DNA of 64,000 nucleotides from Branchiostoma floridae (taxonomy: Eukaryota; Chordata; Leptocardii; Amphioxiformes; Branchiostomatidae): contig NC_049982.1 of assembly GCF_000003815.2 (NCBI RefSeq), positions 1,445,192 to 1,509,191 of the forward strand, written 5' to 3'. Position numbers and translations under genes: made by a program. The notes beneath the pieces were generated by a model. The model was not told the origin of the DNA, made no database searches, and was given only the letters and a program-made list of their open reading frames with translations. Below are positions 1 through 13,176 of the stretch, in pieces (position 1 is the stretch's first letter; each line of letters starts with the position of its first letter).

Positions 1-1619
1 CCTTTGGCTGTAACAATGTTACAAAACTTTATTAATCAACGAAAACTCAATCGTAAATTGGGACCAACTTGATTGGGTCAGTGCACCAGGTGTGAGATAA
101 GTGGCATTCGTAGAAATGTCGCGAAGGACGTTTGTATCATTTCTCTGTGGACCAAGGTCGGAAAATTAGTTGCTGACGTCAAACATGGCTCTGGCTACTA
201 TAGAAAACTGACTTTGGTGTGTAATTAAAGACGTTTTTGGTTGTAAAGGTGCAGTTTGCCAAGAAGCTTAGGCAGAGAAGTTCGTCTTGAGTGAATTTGC
301 GACCGTGGCGACCACCTAATGGTCGGTCCATATGTTGCAAAGTAGGCAGAAAACTGCAACATTGTTGCCGGTTGTCGCCTTTTATGTGTCCATAATGTGG
401 GCCCATTCCGGCCGAGCCCACCGCTGGAGGGGGGGACACATCCATCAACCTGCGGACAGGAGAACAAAAACAACAGGAGCGACACGATGTCGCGCCTTGT
501 ACGGCCCACTTTGGGGACGTTCGCGACAGAAAGGACAGGAATAACATCATGGGGAAATCCATCAACAATCTGAGTTATGGCTGAATCGACTTTCGCAATC
601 TATTTCAACTCTTACATTTCTTATTCTAAGGACAGCATATTAAAAAAAAGTGCATGCAAACATACATTTATTAATGCCACACAAGATGTACAATAGTTTC
701 ACATCTATGATGATTATATTCAGCAATATAGTGCCTTTTATCAACATTCACAATGAAAGTATAACTCAATATCAATTATTAATGCACTAAAAATATTTAG
801 GCAAAACACAAAATGGTGGACATGACAAACTTTAGAACTACACGAAAATACTACCATACTAAATATACTAGTATTTTATCCCTGTCGGCATCTAGTTGAA
901 CATCTAAGCATTTTGTTACCAGCATGAGAACTAATTTTCAAAACCATTGTCTTTAACTATAGCTTGATTCCACACAACAATATTAGCTACTTTCGTCTCA
1001 GAAAACATCAGAAGGTCCCTTGAGATGCTGAGGAGATTCTCCATCCTCACGCCATCTCTTACAGGCAGAGAAAACATCACTTCTCAGAACCTCCGCCTTA
1101 AAGGGTCTTACAGTCATCTACTAAGAACCTTTGAGTGGATTCAGAAGCCCAAGGGATCTCGAATGTACAGTAGTACAGTACATGTTGTATGATATGCCTC
1201 TCTATCAAAGAGCCGTTGTTGATTTGGTCATCAACAATTATAAATACAAGTTCCTTTTAATACCGGAACATTCCGAGAGTAATTCGACTATCGTTTCAGC
1301 ATAGCTTTTTAGATAGACTGTCGCTGATATTTGAGGAAAAATTAAAGTTGTGAGCTAGGAATCTATGGATAGATGCAAGGAGATTCTGTCAAACGTTATT
1401 GAATACAAAGCATTGACACAACAAAAGGAGAGTGGCTTTCATGAGGTCTACTACATCCATACATACAAAAATAAGGCATTTTGAATCTACGGTTTTGAAG
1501 GACGTTTGCAGCCATAGAATTGGTCAGTAAAGTCTTGCTGAAATCCTTAGGATGCATGTGTTCCGTTGGTATATTTTTATTATCTTAATTTCGCTTGCCG
1601 AGTCCGTGTTATCTATAGA
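1..1619. other. Noncoding DNA, no gene seen
   Basis: AT-rich sequence. The only ORFs (up to 129 codons around 180-570) lack recognisable domains and overlap on both strands. A perfect 7+1+7 palindrome around AACAATGTT lies at 9-23. Nothing else stands out. Confidence 0.6.
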
Positions 1620-2110
1620 CCTTGAGTGTCGTGCATGTAAACATCAGACCGGTCCTCATGAGAACACAGGAGCAGTGCAGACGTCCTTCCCTCCAGGACC
1701 ACCGGAGCAGCTCGGGTCGCCGCGTTTGTAAGCGGGTCCCGGGAACGTATTGTCGGTCCTCCCGCGCCTTTGTGTCCGCGGATATGCATGAAACAGGCGA
1801 GGGAGGCCGAGATTCATGCCTCCTGTCAGGTTCTGTTCGCGAGGGGCGGTGTTCGGCGGTGCTCCGACGCTTTGTTGGGTCGTTTGCCGCCGGTTGGTCA
1901 AAAACAAGCGGGGTAATGACGAGGAACTGCGTGGACGTGTCCTGGTAACGCATTGTGGCACCTTTGTGGAGCGTTATGTGCGGGAAACAACGGGAACGTA
2001 ATACGATGTATGGCGTTTGGCAGGGGAGATTTGTCATAGTCGACGCGAGTTCCGCCTGTAATACCGCACTGTCAGCAGAAACAACTACAACAAACCACAC
2101 AATAACGTCG
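1620..2110. other. GC-rich island, function unknown
   Basis: About 490 bp is clearly richer in G+C and CpG than its flanks. ORFs of 60-163 codons occur in four overlapping frames, the pattern expected when stop codons are rare because of composition, and none is recognisable. It could be a regulatory island or a decayed element. Confidence 0.4.
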
Positions 2111-2974
2111 GGCTCGCTGGACAGAAACTGTAGCAGATAATCAGGAACATTAAACGGGTTTCAATGTGGAATGGTCTATGCCTGGCTTCAAGATATTTTG
2201 TAGAAGTTCAAGGGCTTTCCTCCCGGAAATGCAGGCAATATTTGTATGTCATCAATTGAAACTCAGACCAAAGCACCTGTGAATAGTCACTAAAATCGTA
2301 ATTAAAAATAAAAATTTACAAAAAATTGCTTTAGAGAAGGCAGAGTGTCTGTATGTCTGTCGACTTTACGCAGACGTGTTCTTAGCGCTGCTGGTAGTAA
2401 GTTTTGTGTTGATTTTTTTTATCTTGAATAACAATTATCAACAGTATTCCTAGCCAGACACCAATAAGTTTTCAAACCGTGTTGAAGGTGCAAGTTGCAA
2501 TGTGTACGTTTGTAATCTATAGGGAATTTCAATGCACTAGTTCACACAGAAGTGGCTCATTGCATAGTAATTGATTTTCCTTTCTTTACTTTTCTGTTTT
2601 GTTTCTTTACACTTGCTTACCTTTACAACCATGCCTGTCTTATTTCTCTCCGTGAAAATTGGAATATGTTACACAAAGTTATGTTAACATGCGTCAAAAC
2701 ATTGTGCATGCGTCAAAGATTTATACTTGCGATAGATCAGTAACCGTTTTATTGATATTTAAACTTTGATATTTTGTTATCTTTGTTTTCACTTCATAGC
2801 ATTGTCCATGCCCCTTCTTTTGCAAAGGCTTAATCGTGCAGTAGGGCTCTATGTTATAACGTAGTGGCGCACAGTTGTCGCAGATCTAACCATTTCCCAA
2901 ACACCTCAACACAGTGCGCTTTTCACACATACCGTAGTCTACCCTGCTGTATCCTACTGACCTGCATAGAACTT

Positions 2975-2987
2975 TGACCTTTGAACC
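2975..2987 (-). promoter_or_regulatory. DR1-type nuclear receptor site
   Basis: On the minus strand this reads GGTTCA-A-AGGTCA, two nuclear receptor half-sites in direct orientation spaced by one base. That is the arrangement used by RXR heterodimers and HNF4. Binding is not demonstrated. Confidence 0.35.
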
Positions 2988-3540
2988 TTCCTTCCTCTCT
3001 CCGCCTGCCCTGTAGCCTGGACCTTGCAGCGCCCTGCGGACGAGCATGCGCAGTACAGCCCGGTACAAGCAGACCCAGGTCAGACCTTTGTCCCTTCTCG
3101 TTCCCGTTACCACCAGTCGTCTTTGCAATCTTGTTCCCAGAATCACCGCCTAACCCTCGCACCAAAGATTTTACTTCATTTATTTACTAGGCTTTTACTT
3201 TCTGCTTATCGTTTTTGATAGGCAGAGTTTAGCATTTTTTAATATCTTGTCTGAGAAAATCAATTGTGTGCCTCATACCTAACCCAAATGTACGACACAG
3301 ATGACTTGTGAAAAGAGTACATGTAGATTTGCACTGCGTAGATTCTATCAAGGCTATATGTAGTAGAACGGTCGGTAAAATATTACACTACAATATCGAA
3401 AGCAACTGACCCCCTCTTGCCTCAGAAATGTAGGGAATTTAAGATCTGAAACATTGCAATAGAAACGACTTTGACTTGCTCAACGGTATCACGGCAATTG
3501 TAAGTATTCGAAAATAAAAACATTCATGGTACCAGGAACC

Positions 3541-3555
3541 AGCGCCCCCTATGGC
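3541..3555 (-). promoter_or_regulatory. CTCF-core-like site
   Basis: On the minus strand it reads TAGGGGGCGCT, matching the most conserved AG(G/A)(G/T)GGC(G/A)(G/C) part of the CTCF motif. The upstream CCA part does not match. Confidence 0.25.
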
Positions 3556-4701
3556 AAACTCCCTGCAGTTCACTGGACCAACTCATGGCATTGGTTTTTG
3601 GACAAATCTGATTAGCAGAGATTTGTCGCATTTTCCTCGTTTGCAACATGTACATATGTATCGAACATTTTACAAACTACGACTGGAAAGTTGTTACAGA
3701 CAATTCTATCCGGAATCAGCTCACAGAGGGAGTGCCCGCGAAGGTTATGTAAAACACCAAGACATGGTCATTTTGTCTAACAATTGCTAAAAACCAGGTA
3801 TTCAAGCATCAAACGTCTTATTAAGATTTAAAAAAAGTGCTTTCTTTTGGTAGTAGACGACACATTTCTAAGACCGTCGTATTTGCCTGGTTGTTAGGTT
3901 CATTAGATAGAAGAGGGGCGTCTGACGGTCAGATGCATACTCCTGCCTTTGTACTCTAGAGATGATGGTGGTCAGGAATTTTAGACAGATTTGTATTGTT
4001 ATAGACTGATATGGTTGAATAGCGTTAGGAGGTTGTTTTATTTGCATCATTCCCTACAAGCATTATGAAAACTTGCTGTTTGCATTAAGGCAGAGGCAAG
4101 AACGCATTTCTTCCCGCTGCACGCAACGCAAGCTTTCTGTAGTCCCGACGGTTCATTCCTCATCAGAAGTACGCCCATGGATTCTGTTGGGAATGAAAGC
4201 AATAAAAATAATGAGTTTGTGCGAAGTCGAATCAAATACAGATATATGCTGCACGCTCTCCCCTGGTGAATAACGCATAGTGTGCCGCCATGTGTGACTA
4301 ACCCAGTACTGAAACATATTAACTACACGATCATATTTGTCTGTAATGAGATTTGAGGGCTGATATATAATTTTGATTAACGTGAGCGCAGCGGAGGGAA
4401 ATTACGTATGTATAAAGTTGTAAAGTGCTAAAAGTGGCTTCCTGTAAGCCCCTAAGTTATGGTTTAATTATACACGTATATATTATAAGTTTTTGTTTGG
4501 GGGATCCTTCAGAGTAATTAAAAACAGGAAAGTATCATTTGCACGAATATTCCCCTCCTTATACATGGAAAAAAATGATACAACCCAAGCATTTGTAATG
4601 ATGTGAAATTTTGAAATGGCCATCCTTCCCCAAGCCGTATGCATACATAGTGCCGTATTTTGTTTTGCCCACATGTACATACTTATAGTTACGCTATCTC
4701 T

Positions 4702-4896
4702 CCGCCCCATACATGTGCATGTACCTACAGTTATCACCATTTTGTAGTGACCACAGTTCCCCGCCCCAGTACATGTCCATTTGCCTACAGTTATCACCAG
4801 TTTGTAGTGACCACAGTTCCCCGCCCCACACATGTCCATGTGCCTACAGTTATCACCAGTTTGTAGTGACCACAGTTCCCCGCCCAGTACATGTCC
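4702..4896 (+). repeat. Minisatellite, 58-59-bp unit, about 3.3 copies
   Basis: The unit contains CCGCCCCA, ACATGTCCATGTG, CTACAGTTATCACCA and TTTGTAGTGACCACAGTT. Copies are more than 90% alike. ORFs running through it on both strands are products of the repeat. Confidence 0.9.
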
Positions 4897-7800
4897 CTAA
4901 TATGTTCCCGCCAAAGTCCCCAAACACCCCCAGACAAGATGGTCCATTTGGATGGAAATTCGTCACAAAATGGCCAACTCAGAAAACGTAATTACCGCCG
5001 ATGGTGTCCCGCTCTGGGACCCATAGAAAAGCCCTGGTGATAAGTGCGAATATTCTGATAACAGGCATTTCTTAGAGCTGTTGTCTTCAGTCTTTGTCCT
5101 TCTTTCTGATGAGTCGTATATTTCACTTGCTAGTCTATAAATCTTACTTCAATTTGGCATTCTAGAAGTTCTTATGAGATGTAAAAGAAACAAAGCTCTG
5201 GCAATAAGCACTACGTACTTCTGCAATTATAGTAATTATTAATTTGTTGCAATTGTTTTGCCGTCTTTTCGGCTAAAGCGTTGTGTATCATTTACAAGTC
5301 CTCGAACTTGTTTTAGGTATGGTAATAGAGATGTGTTTTAAGGTCCACTAGCCTAGATCTAGGAATATGTGAATTGAGTATAGACGTGCCAGCTGACAGC
5401 AGATTCCTCCGCATAATTGTGCTAATGTTAGTTGTTGTTACCCAGTAATCACTAATAGTGCCCCCCTCCCCCCTTCTGTTGTTACCCAGTAATCACCGAT
5501 AATGTCACCCCTCCCCCGCCTGCTGGGAACTCAATTGTATCTCTCCCAACTCCATCCATAACAAAGGTTTTAATTGGACCAAATTTGCCCAAATTACTGT
5601 TTTGTCCTCCCCCCAGATTATTTCCCAATTTCTGGATGAATATTTAGATTGGCTTTGGGAGTCCCGAGTGCGGGATAATGGGGGAAAGGGTCCCCCCGGT
5701 GCGGTACAGGGGAAGAGTTGCCCCGACAGGACGAGCGACAAGTTTTATTCATTCTGATGAAGTCGGCGAAATAAATGGACAATGTACACTTGCGTTAATT
5801 CTACCTTACAGTCCTATTGTTTTATAGCGAAACGCAGTAACTAAGACTAGAAATGGACACAGCAGTGTTTTAACTCTGCCTGGATTTGTCTGTTGTGCAG
5901 GACGCATATGCGGAAATTGTTGTGAATTGTATACTAGCCTGTTGGTGCGAGCTTTTGGAGACACAGATACTTTCTCATAGACCTGGGCAACTGAGAACAG
6001 ACAGATTCCCATAGATTCTACAGCTTATCGTAGTTATATTTTCATCTGTTCTCTGTCTTAGCGCCAATAGCAACTGCTCGCTGAGAACACAAAATCTTCC
6101 GATATAACTTAAGAAACAGGGAGGGCACTCCTCAGTCTGTCCGAATGCTGTTGCAGTGTGAAGTCGCCATACATATAGTTGGTGTGCGAATGTCTCAAAC
6201 GTGTAGTTTTACTCCGCTTTTTAAGGGCTAACTGAGAAGACCAAGGAGATACTTTTTCGTATCTATTGAAAAGCAAATGTGTCACAATCACACGACTAAG
6301 AAAGCGTCCTCCCAAACTAACTGCTAAAGCACTCAGTGAGAATCGGCGCCAATGATGTACACTTTTAACCTTGTCCTAAAGGCCGTGACCGTCGGTTGGA
6401 ATGTTGTTACTTGATGGTTGTTACTTTTTGACGAGCAGACACTAAAGCTTCCCGACATTACCGGGCATTAGAGTTGTTGTGTTTGTGATGTTATCTGTGC
6501 ACAGGGTTAACGGACAGATCGGGTCCTTCTAACAATAAAGTCATCCATTTATCCTAAATCAGTCCGATTTACAGAATTACTCTGCAACAACATGTGTCTA
6601 GTGGCTGATTGTCGCAGTGACAAGTTGTGGCATTGTTACCTGACTGTCGCAATTCAGCAGCACATTCTTGTGTCACTTGCTACATTGTCCCTTTTATTGT
6701 TACAATTACGGGGACAAGCGATGAGCACATTGTGAGGAGACATGTGCAAACTGAACCTTTATCCTCCTGTCAGCCGCCGGGAGAGCATGATGGATGTAGC
6801 AAGTTCCACTAGGCCAAACTTGTGGCGGGTTTGTGTTTAATGTAGCAAATTATGCGGAATGTAGCGTTTACTCCGCACCTGGTCTGGTGTAGTCTATAGG
6901 TTAACATCGGGACAATTATTGTGTACAACAAGGTCTTGTATGACGTTAGAGCAGAATATGATAGGGAGCTATGGGTTATACAGCGGAATACAAGAGACAG
7001 CCAGCTTCTTCCTGAAGAGAAAATCGAAATTCTTATTCAATATGCTATTTTTCCAAACTGCAGCCTGATACAAATCACAAACGTTACCTACCAAACCCAA
7101 TATTAGCTATCAATCTGCCACATGTTAATTGTGAAGCGGTGTTGAAGTGATGCATGCGTCTCTGGCTTGGCACAGACGTGATATATGGTGTAGTCTGCTT
7201 TGACAAATATGTCAGGGTCGCATCAGGACACATTCTTGTTTGAAACTAATTTAAGGACGTTTTGCTGATATCCGGCCTCGATTGTTTCTAATGTCTATTT
7301 GCAACTCTCAGATACATTATTCCTTATGAGATACATGAATGAAACAATCAAATGTTTATTGCTATCATTTTCATGATCAAGTACATTTCAGCCGAAGGAT
7401 AAAATTGCTTATTTTGCTTACAAATAATACGTAAAGCAAACTGTCCAACCTACAACTTCAATGTAGCAGAATGTTTCAATCTTACTTATATTGTCAATCT
7501 TAAAATAGAATTAATCAAACTTGAAAAAAAAAATTAAAACAGATCAATCTACTTTCACATGCCGTGATTGCAATCTCGACTTGTTCGCACCAGTTGTCGT
7601 AGTCAGTCGGTTTAAACACCAAGTCCCTGTGCTAGGGAAATGCACGTCAGGTTCCCCCTGCTATATAAAGCCACTAATGCGGCACCCCTACAGAAGCTGT
7701 AAAGCCTTGCGGAGTGGTTGATGACTTCCCTGGTGGCGGGTCTGCTCTCTTCCCGTGCACGGGGATTTCTGAGATCTGCTGAAGGTCTGAAACACGTACA

Positions 7801-8296
7801 GAGATTCGCACGCTAGCAGGAGACTCGGTCTGTGGAGATTTGAATCCCGAAATATCTTTTAGTGATTATTTCACTTCTACTTAGCCTTTCTAACGCAAAA
7901 ATGACGTCTGTTTTTTTCTTTTTACTCGTGGGCCATTTCAGACATTCTATTCATTCCTAACGTATTCTCATAGATAATACGCTCCAGCTTGTGCCATGCC
8001 ACTGCTACAAATCTCAGCATGTGCGAAGTCGACACATTGTGTGTTCTTATCCTGACAGAAAATCGACTCTGCAAGCAATTTCAAAATTCTTACATTCACA
8101 CCGCGTCTTCAAAGTGCACATCATCAATTGTCGCTACAAATGTTGACATTTCTGAGACTTATTATGAAGTAGCAGATATACATCGTTCTCGTTTCATATA
8201 GCCAGACTCTCACCCCTGCGTGTGGCCGATGCACGGCGAGAAGTCTGACAAGAGTAATAAGTAATTACATGACTCATCTGCGTAGTGTTGACAGTG
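4897..8296. other. Noncoding DNA with one small duplication
   Basis: Mixed AT-rich sequence. A 44-bp tandem duplication (TTGTTACCCAGTAATCAC followed by a C-rich run) lies at 5432-5516. No ORF above 80 codons is convincing and no RNA gene was recognised. Confidence 0.55.
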
Positions 8297-8412
8297 GGGA
8301 TGCGCAACAATATGGACACACAATGTCACAATATGGTCGCATTCCGCGGCACAGTGTCACAATGAGGTAACATTCCGCGGCACAATGTCACAATATGGAC
8401 ACATACCGACAC
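8297..8412 (+). repeat. Short degenerate tandem repeat
   Basis: Phrases such as CAATGTCACAATATGG and CATTCCGCGGCACA recur every 37-50 bp, three to four times. Confidence 0.6.
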
Positions 8413-9257
8413 AGTTAAAGCATGACTTTACAAACAAATGTCCAATTTGTGACTCGTCGTTGTCTCTTCTGTTATTTGTTGCTTGGGTGTGATGTCAAAA
8501 TGATTCGTTTGGAAAGTTATTCAGAACCATCGAGTAATTTTTGCAAAAAGAAAGAGTTTTGTTCCAACATGTTCGTTTTCTATGAGCCTTTAGTTTCCCA
8601 AATCTTGCAGATGTGATCAAGCTCAAATACAACATTGTTGAAAGAATACATGCAAAGAAAAAAAAAGATATATGATATTTAGGAAATGTGATGCAATAAC
8701 CGATTATGACGCCGTACACCTGGCACGATGAAGTTCCAGCATCTTAATGTCATTATACCATAGCAATTTATTAGCTCACCGAAAACAGTTCCACATTTAT
8801 TTCATTGCGATGATTTGACAGATTTCTGGTATAGAAGCATTTTTTAGTTTCATGGAGCATTCTTTAGTACAACTGTCGTCTTACTGGAAGTAATCTATAG
8901 TTTATTCATGTTAATCAATAATTTGTGTAGTCTTTTTCTGATCTGCCTACCTTTAATTCTCTTTAGAGAAGATTTACACCTTACTGCTGTTCTCATTGCT
9001 TTAATTGGTACTGTTTTTGTACCGGTACCACCTTGAAAACGCGAAGTCTTTGTCAACCACTCAGTTCAAAACTCCTTTGAAAGCAGACCTCCCGCACATG
9101 TCGTGCCCGGTGTGTGACTGCCCCTGTAGCGCGGGTCAGTGTCACGATTGTGACGCGACAGGAAGAGGGACAGATATGACAGGCAGGGTGACAGAATGAC
9201 GGATTTGGTGAGGTTCGGGGGTTAACTGGCAGCTTTCATACCGGCTCGTGACACGTT

Positions 9258-9665
9258 GTCATGTGAAGAAATGCGTCGCTATAGCCAATCTGTTCTTCGT
9301 ATTGTTTCTGCATTGTGTTCAAACGCTTTGTGTGAGAAAACAAAACTTGTGTCATGTCCTCGTGTAAGGAAATGCGCCCCTATAGTCAGTCTGTTCTCCG
9401 CATTGTTTCTGTGCAAGGCAATGGCAAAAGTGGCGCAAACTGGCTAATTTTGTTGTCCCGGACATATGGTAACTACAGGGTCGCCTTTTGTTAGATGGAG
9501 AAACTTGGTGTGTGGAGAAATGCTTCTGTATCACCAATCTGTTGTTGGTACCAAGTCTTGTTTCCTCGTTACCTTGATGGCAATGATATGTAGGACTGTG
9601 AAAAAGGTTAGCAGACATATGGAAACTACTGGATCCCGTTCTAATGTTATCTGGAGAGACTTGTA
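9258..9665 (+). repeat. Degenerate tandem repeat, about 110-160-bp unit, three copies
   Basis: Recurring blocks are TGTGAAGAAATGCGTCG, ATAGCCAATCTGTTCTTC and GTATTGTTTCTG, near 9260, 9365 and 9510. They are followed by CATATGGTAACTACAGGG and CATATGGAAACTACTGGA at 9464 and 9619. ORFs in either strand follow the repeat and are not taken as genes. Confidence 0.55.
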
Positions 9666-9682
9666 GCATGCTTATACCCCCT

Positions 9683-9897
9683 TTCCACTAGGACGGCGCT
9701 CTCGCCGCGCTCTCTCTGCGACCTACAATTTGACACATCGTTCAACGAATTGTATCGAAAATAAACGAATTTTTTTTACACTTTTTGTGCTTTGTTGTCT
9801 TCTCAATCACACTTTTACGTTTTGTATGATATACCTAGTGTGAAAGCGAAGGTTTCACATATGTTGTTTAGATCGCAGTGAGAGCGCAGCCAAGCCG
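9683..9897 (+). mobile_element. MITE, family M1 copy a
   Basis: The terminal sequence CTCGCCGCGCTCTCTCTGCG pairs with the other end (CGCAGTGAGAGCGCAG at about 9874-9889), enclosing an AT-rich core with the family hallmark CACTTTTACGTTTTGTATGA. No ORF is present. Similar copies occur at 10131, 11231, 13161, 28515, 34697, 41755, 41970 and 48688. Confidence 0.7.
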
Positions 9898-10130
9898 AAA
9901 ATGTGAAGGATCGTGTTGTCTCCGTGACAGACGCAATGATGAGAGAAATGTGCATGAACTCGAGTATGTTGATGGACTGTTATGTTATGTTGGAGGCAAT
10001 ATAGATTCCTTTACATCGATAGCAAAGTAAGAATAGACTTAGGCAAACGAAAGAGGCCCCAAAACATGCTCCCACAACAGAACAAGCTTTTCTGATATCC
10101 TAACAAAACCTTAGCCCTGCCGAATGCCCC

Positions 10131-10304
10131 ATCCTCTACACCCTCATTCAATTTGGACAAACGACAGAGCGCTAACGAAGTTTAAAGCTATAAAAACGAA
10201 TCTCTTAACGCTTTGTGTGTTTTGTCATACTTTCAAATTTTGCATGATATTCCAATTATGAAGTGAAGAGTTACAATCATCAGATTTTGGTTGCAGTGGA
10301 AGGT
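10131..10304 (+). mobile_element. MITE, family M1 copy b (degenerate)
   Basis: It shares the core order of the family: a GACAGAGCGCT end, CGAATCTCTTAACGCTTTGT, then ACTTTCAAATTTTGCATGAT and GTTGCAGTGG. It is more diverged than other copies and its ends are unclear. Confidence 0.5.
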
Positions 10305-10308
10305 AACA

Positions 10309-10324
10309 GGGGGGGGGGGGGGGG
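10309..10324 (+). repeat. Poly-G run of 16
   Basis: Sixteen consecutive G residues 190 bp before an assembly gap, a potential G-quadruplex and a likely cause of poor assembly here. Confidence 0.9.
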
Positions 10325-10511
10325 CGGCCCTTGGCTGGTGCGGGTGCTGCCCCATCTGTCAGCAACAGGTGGTCGGGCCGGGTCCCTCCCGTCACCGCGG
10401 GCAGCACGGGCAATGATCGATGACTTTCTAAGTACGACATAATGTGGGGAACAACAAAGGGCACATTCAGACTTAACCGGACCAATTGAGATAACACAAT
10501 TAATGCGACTT

Positions 10512-11230
10512 NNNNNNNNNNNNNNNNNNNNNNNNNNNNNNNNNNNNNNNNNNNNNNNNNNNNNNNNNNNNNNNNNNNNNNNNNNNNNNNNNNNNNNNNN
10601 NNNNNNNNNNNNNNNNNNNNNNNNNNNNNNNNNNNNNNNNNNNNNNNNNNNNNNNNNNNNNNNNNNNNNNNNNNNNNNNNNNNNNNNNNNNNNNNNNNNN
10701 NNNNNNNNNNNNNNNNNNNNNNNNNNNNNNNNNNNNNNNNNNNNNNNNNNNNNNNNNNNNNNNNNNNNNNNNNNNNNNNNNNNNNNNNNNNNNNNNNNNN
10801 NNNNNNNNNNNNNNNNNNNNNNNNNNNNNNNNNNNNNNNNNNNNNNNNNNNNNNNNNNNNNNNNNNNNNNNNNNNNNNNNNNNNNNNNNNNNNNNNNNNN
10901 NNNNNNNNNNNNNNNNNNNNNNNNNNNNNNNNNNNNNNNNNNNNNNNNNNNNNNNNNNNNNNNNNNNNNNNNNNNNNNNNNNNNNNNNNNNNNNNNNNNN
11001 NNNNNNNNNNNNNNNNNNNNNNNNNNNNNNNNNNNNNNNNNNNNNNNNNNNNNNNNNNNNNNNNNNNNNNNNNNNNNNNNNNNNNNNNNNNNNNNNNNNN
11101 NNNNNNNNNNNNNNNNNNNNNNNNNNNNNNNNNNNNNNNNNNNNNNNNNNNNNNNNNNNNNNNNNNNNNNNNNNNNNNNNNNNNNNNNNNNNNNNNNNNN
11201 NNNNNNNNNNNNNNNNNNNNNNNNNNNNNN
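10512..11230. other. Assembly gap (719 N)
   Basis: Unsequenced bases. The missing sequence includes the left end of the M1 MITE that resumes at 11231. Confidence 1.
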
Positions 11231-11415
11231 CCGAATTTCAGAGATAAAGAACGAATTTTCTTACTTGTTGTGTATTTTGTGGTCTTCTATGTCACACTTT
11301 TACGTATTGCGCAATATCTGAATTATAACAAATCGGAGAAAATAACAAAACAGTACCGCAGTGAACGAACGCAGCAATGCCGCAAGCGTGCCGCACGTCA
11401 AGTGAGAGGGGGCCT
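11231..11415 (+). mobile_element. MITE, family M1 copy c (left end in the gap)
   Basis: The sequence is almost identical to the reverse complement of the intact copy at 34697-34942, with about three differences over 185 bp. It includes the terminal CACGTCAAGTGAGAGGGGGC. The right end is GGCCT followed by TAA, the same flanking triplet as the intact copy. Confidence 0.85.
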
Positions 11416-11770
11416 TAAGCTGCAGGTACTACCTGCCCTGGTCTAGAATTTGCGTATTATGTGCAAAAATTCTGTTCGTTTTATACTTGGAATTGCATCC
11501 TTATTACGTCAAAAGAAATTAAGTAAGAAAGTTTATTTGCTCAGTTTTATACGATGAATTCCCGTATGTGCTGTAACAAACAAACACAGTTCGTATTGTT
11601 GAATTATTCTACAACGATTTTTTTTATTTGTCTCTCTGTAAGCTTGTAAGAGTGAGTTAGTAAATGAATTAAAGAGAAAGCACCAAACGACATACATGTC
11701 ATTTTCCTAATGATAAACCGCAAAGCGCAGTGCCATAAGGCGGGGGTATGCTAGAATGACAAGTTCACCA

Positions 11771-11944
11771 CAGAGAGAGAGAGAGCGACAGAGAAGGAGA
11801 GAGAGAGAGAAGGAGAGAGAGAGAAGAAGAGAGAGAGAAGGAGAGAGAGCCTTGTCTGTGCGTTTGTGTTTGATTGAGTAAGTGAGTGAATAAGAATTTA
11901 GTGTGTGTGTGCGTTTGACAGGGAGGGAGAGCGAGAGAGAGAGA
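11771..11944 (+). repeat. GA-rich microsatellite region
   Basis: (GA)n with AAGGAG interruptions at 11771-11850, then GTGTGTGTG and a second GAGAGA run at 11925-11944. The long Ser/Leu-rich minus-strand ORF here is only the repeat. Confidence 0.85.
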
Positions 11945-12892
11945 TGCCAACAGGAACATTGATTGTCCTCCATCCCGTAGCCATGTCCGTGTGGCAGGGA
12001 AGGTTTACGGCCATGACATTTCGGCCTGACAACCGGCCCGACCTGCTGACGGGATTTATGTCTCTCCTCACACCTCCGCACCTGGTCAATCTTACTCAAT
12101 GTCCTGAAGTGACAAGATTTGCCACTATCTCCGTCTATCTCCATATTTTATCAGAATATTTCAGCAGAGGTAGCAGAATCGTTATGAAGCGAACCGCTTC
12201 GAATGAAGACATTAGACGTGTAGATTCCCTTCAGAGCAAAATTCGTCAAGAAAAGAAACAGACAATTTTTAATTATAAAAAAAAGATCGGTATGTTGGAT
12301 AATTTGGGTTCAACAAGTGACTCATAAAACGTGGGGAATGCTAAATTATACTTTTTGCCCCGTATTTTTCGTACCATTTTCAAGTTTTTCTAGCGTCAGT
12401 GAAGCCTCGTAAGACCTATGTTTCGCACAGGAAAATATCAGATATCAAATCATCAGATATCTCTATTTCAAAAATAGAAAGTTTTTTTCAGGGTACTAAC
12501 ATGCTTGCTAATTCAAATAAGGTTAATAGGTGGCTCACAAAACGAGAGGAATTGGGAAATGTTTCCCTTTATTGACCATTGTGTAAGTTTTCGATCACTG
12601 AAGCCCCGTCAGACCCACGTTCTAACGCAGGCAGCTTGGGTGCAGGGTTCGGCCCCTCCAGCTACAGCAGACAATGGCCCGCAGTGTCACAATGTTGACA
12701 AAAGATACCTTTGCACAAGACAAATACACCTGACCGTCAGGACATCAGCACGTCCAGAACAATGGGAGACAAGATGGGACCGTATTGTTCTTCTGTTGCA
12801 CGTGGAGTTTGGCGGGAAAACGCGGCGTACCTGACAGCTGCTCCGTCGCGCACACGCCGCGATACGCGCACTCGCCATGTGGCTCTTACAAG

Positions 12893-13176
12893 GCTTTTTA
12901 AACCGGAGAGTGCTCTGTGTGCTGCGGAATGTCAGGAAAATTTATAGACCCAGATAACTCTGTTGTACCTCCATTCCACTATCAGTGTCATGACTGATTT
13001 GACCTTGATTTGACAGAGAGCTAAACGAAATTCATAGACAAAATATGATATTTTTTTTTACCCTTTGTGTGATTTGTTGTCTCTCGGATTTTAAAACTGG
13101 AGAAGCCTCTGTATGCCGCGGAATGTCAGGAAAATTTATAGACCCGAATAACTCTATTGTGCCTCCATTCGACTTG
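12893..13176 (+). repeat. Direct duplication of about 90 bp, 194 bp apart
   Basis: CGGAATGTCAGGAAAATTTA and the following TAGACCC-GATAACTCT-TTGT-CCTCCATTC occur at 12925 and 13119. The second copy runs directly into the start of an M1 MITE and the first into a shorter M1-like fragment. The duplicated unit therefore probably carried the element's flank. Confidence 0.75.

Larger units (their letters stand above)
2111..4701. other. Noncoding DNA, no gene seen
   Basis: AT-rich sequence with a pyrimidine-rich patch around 2990-3120. It holds a DR1 site and a CTCF-core-like site, listed separately. No ORF shows a domain. Confidence 0.55.

Noticed and set aside
1609-2100. 163-codon minus-strand ORF
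   Set aside because: Competing ORFs in four frames of a GC-rich island; no recognisable protein features.
10503-11321. 272-codon ORF
   Set aside because: Almost entirely assembly gap followed by MITE sequence.
11707-12144. 145-codon minus-strand Ser/Leu-rich ORF
   Set aside because: The Ser/Leu stretch is the GA microsatellite read on the other strand.
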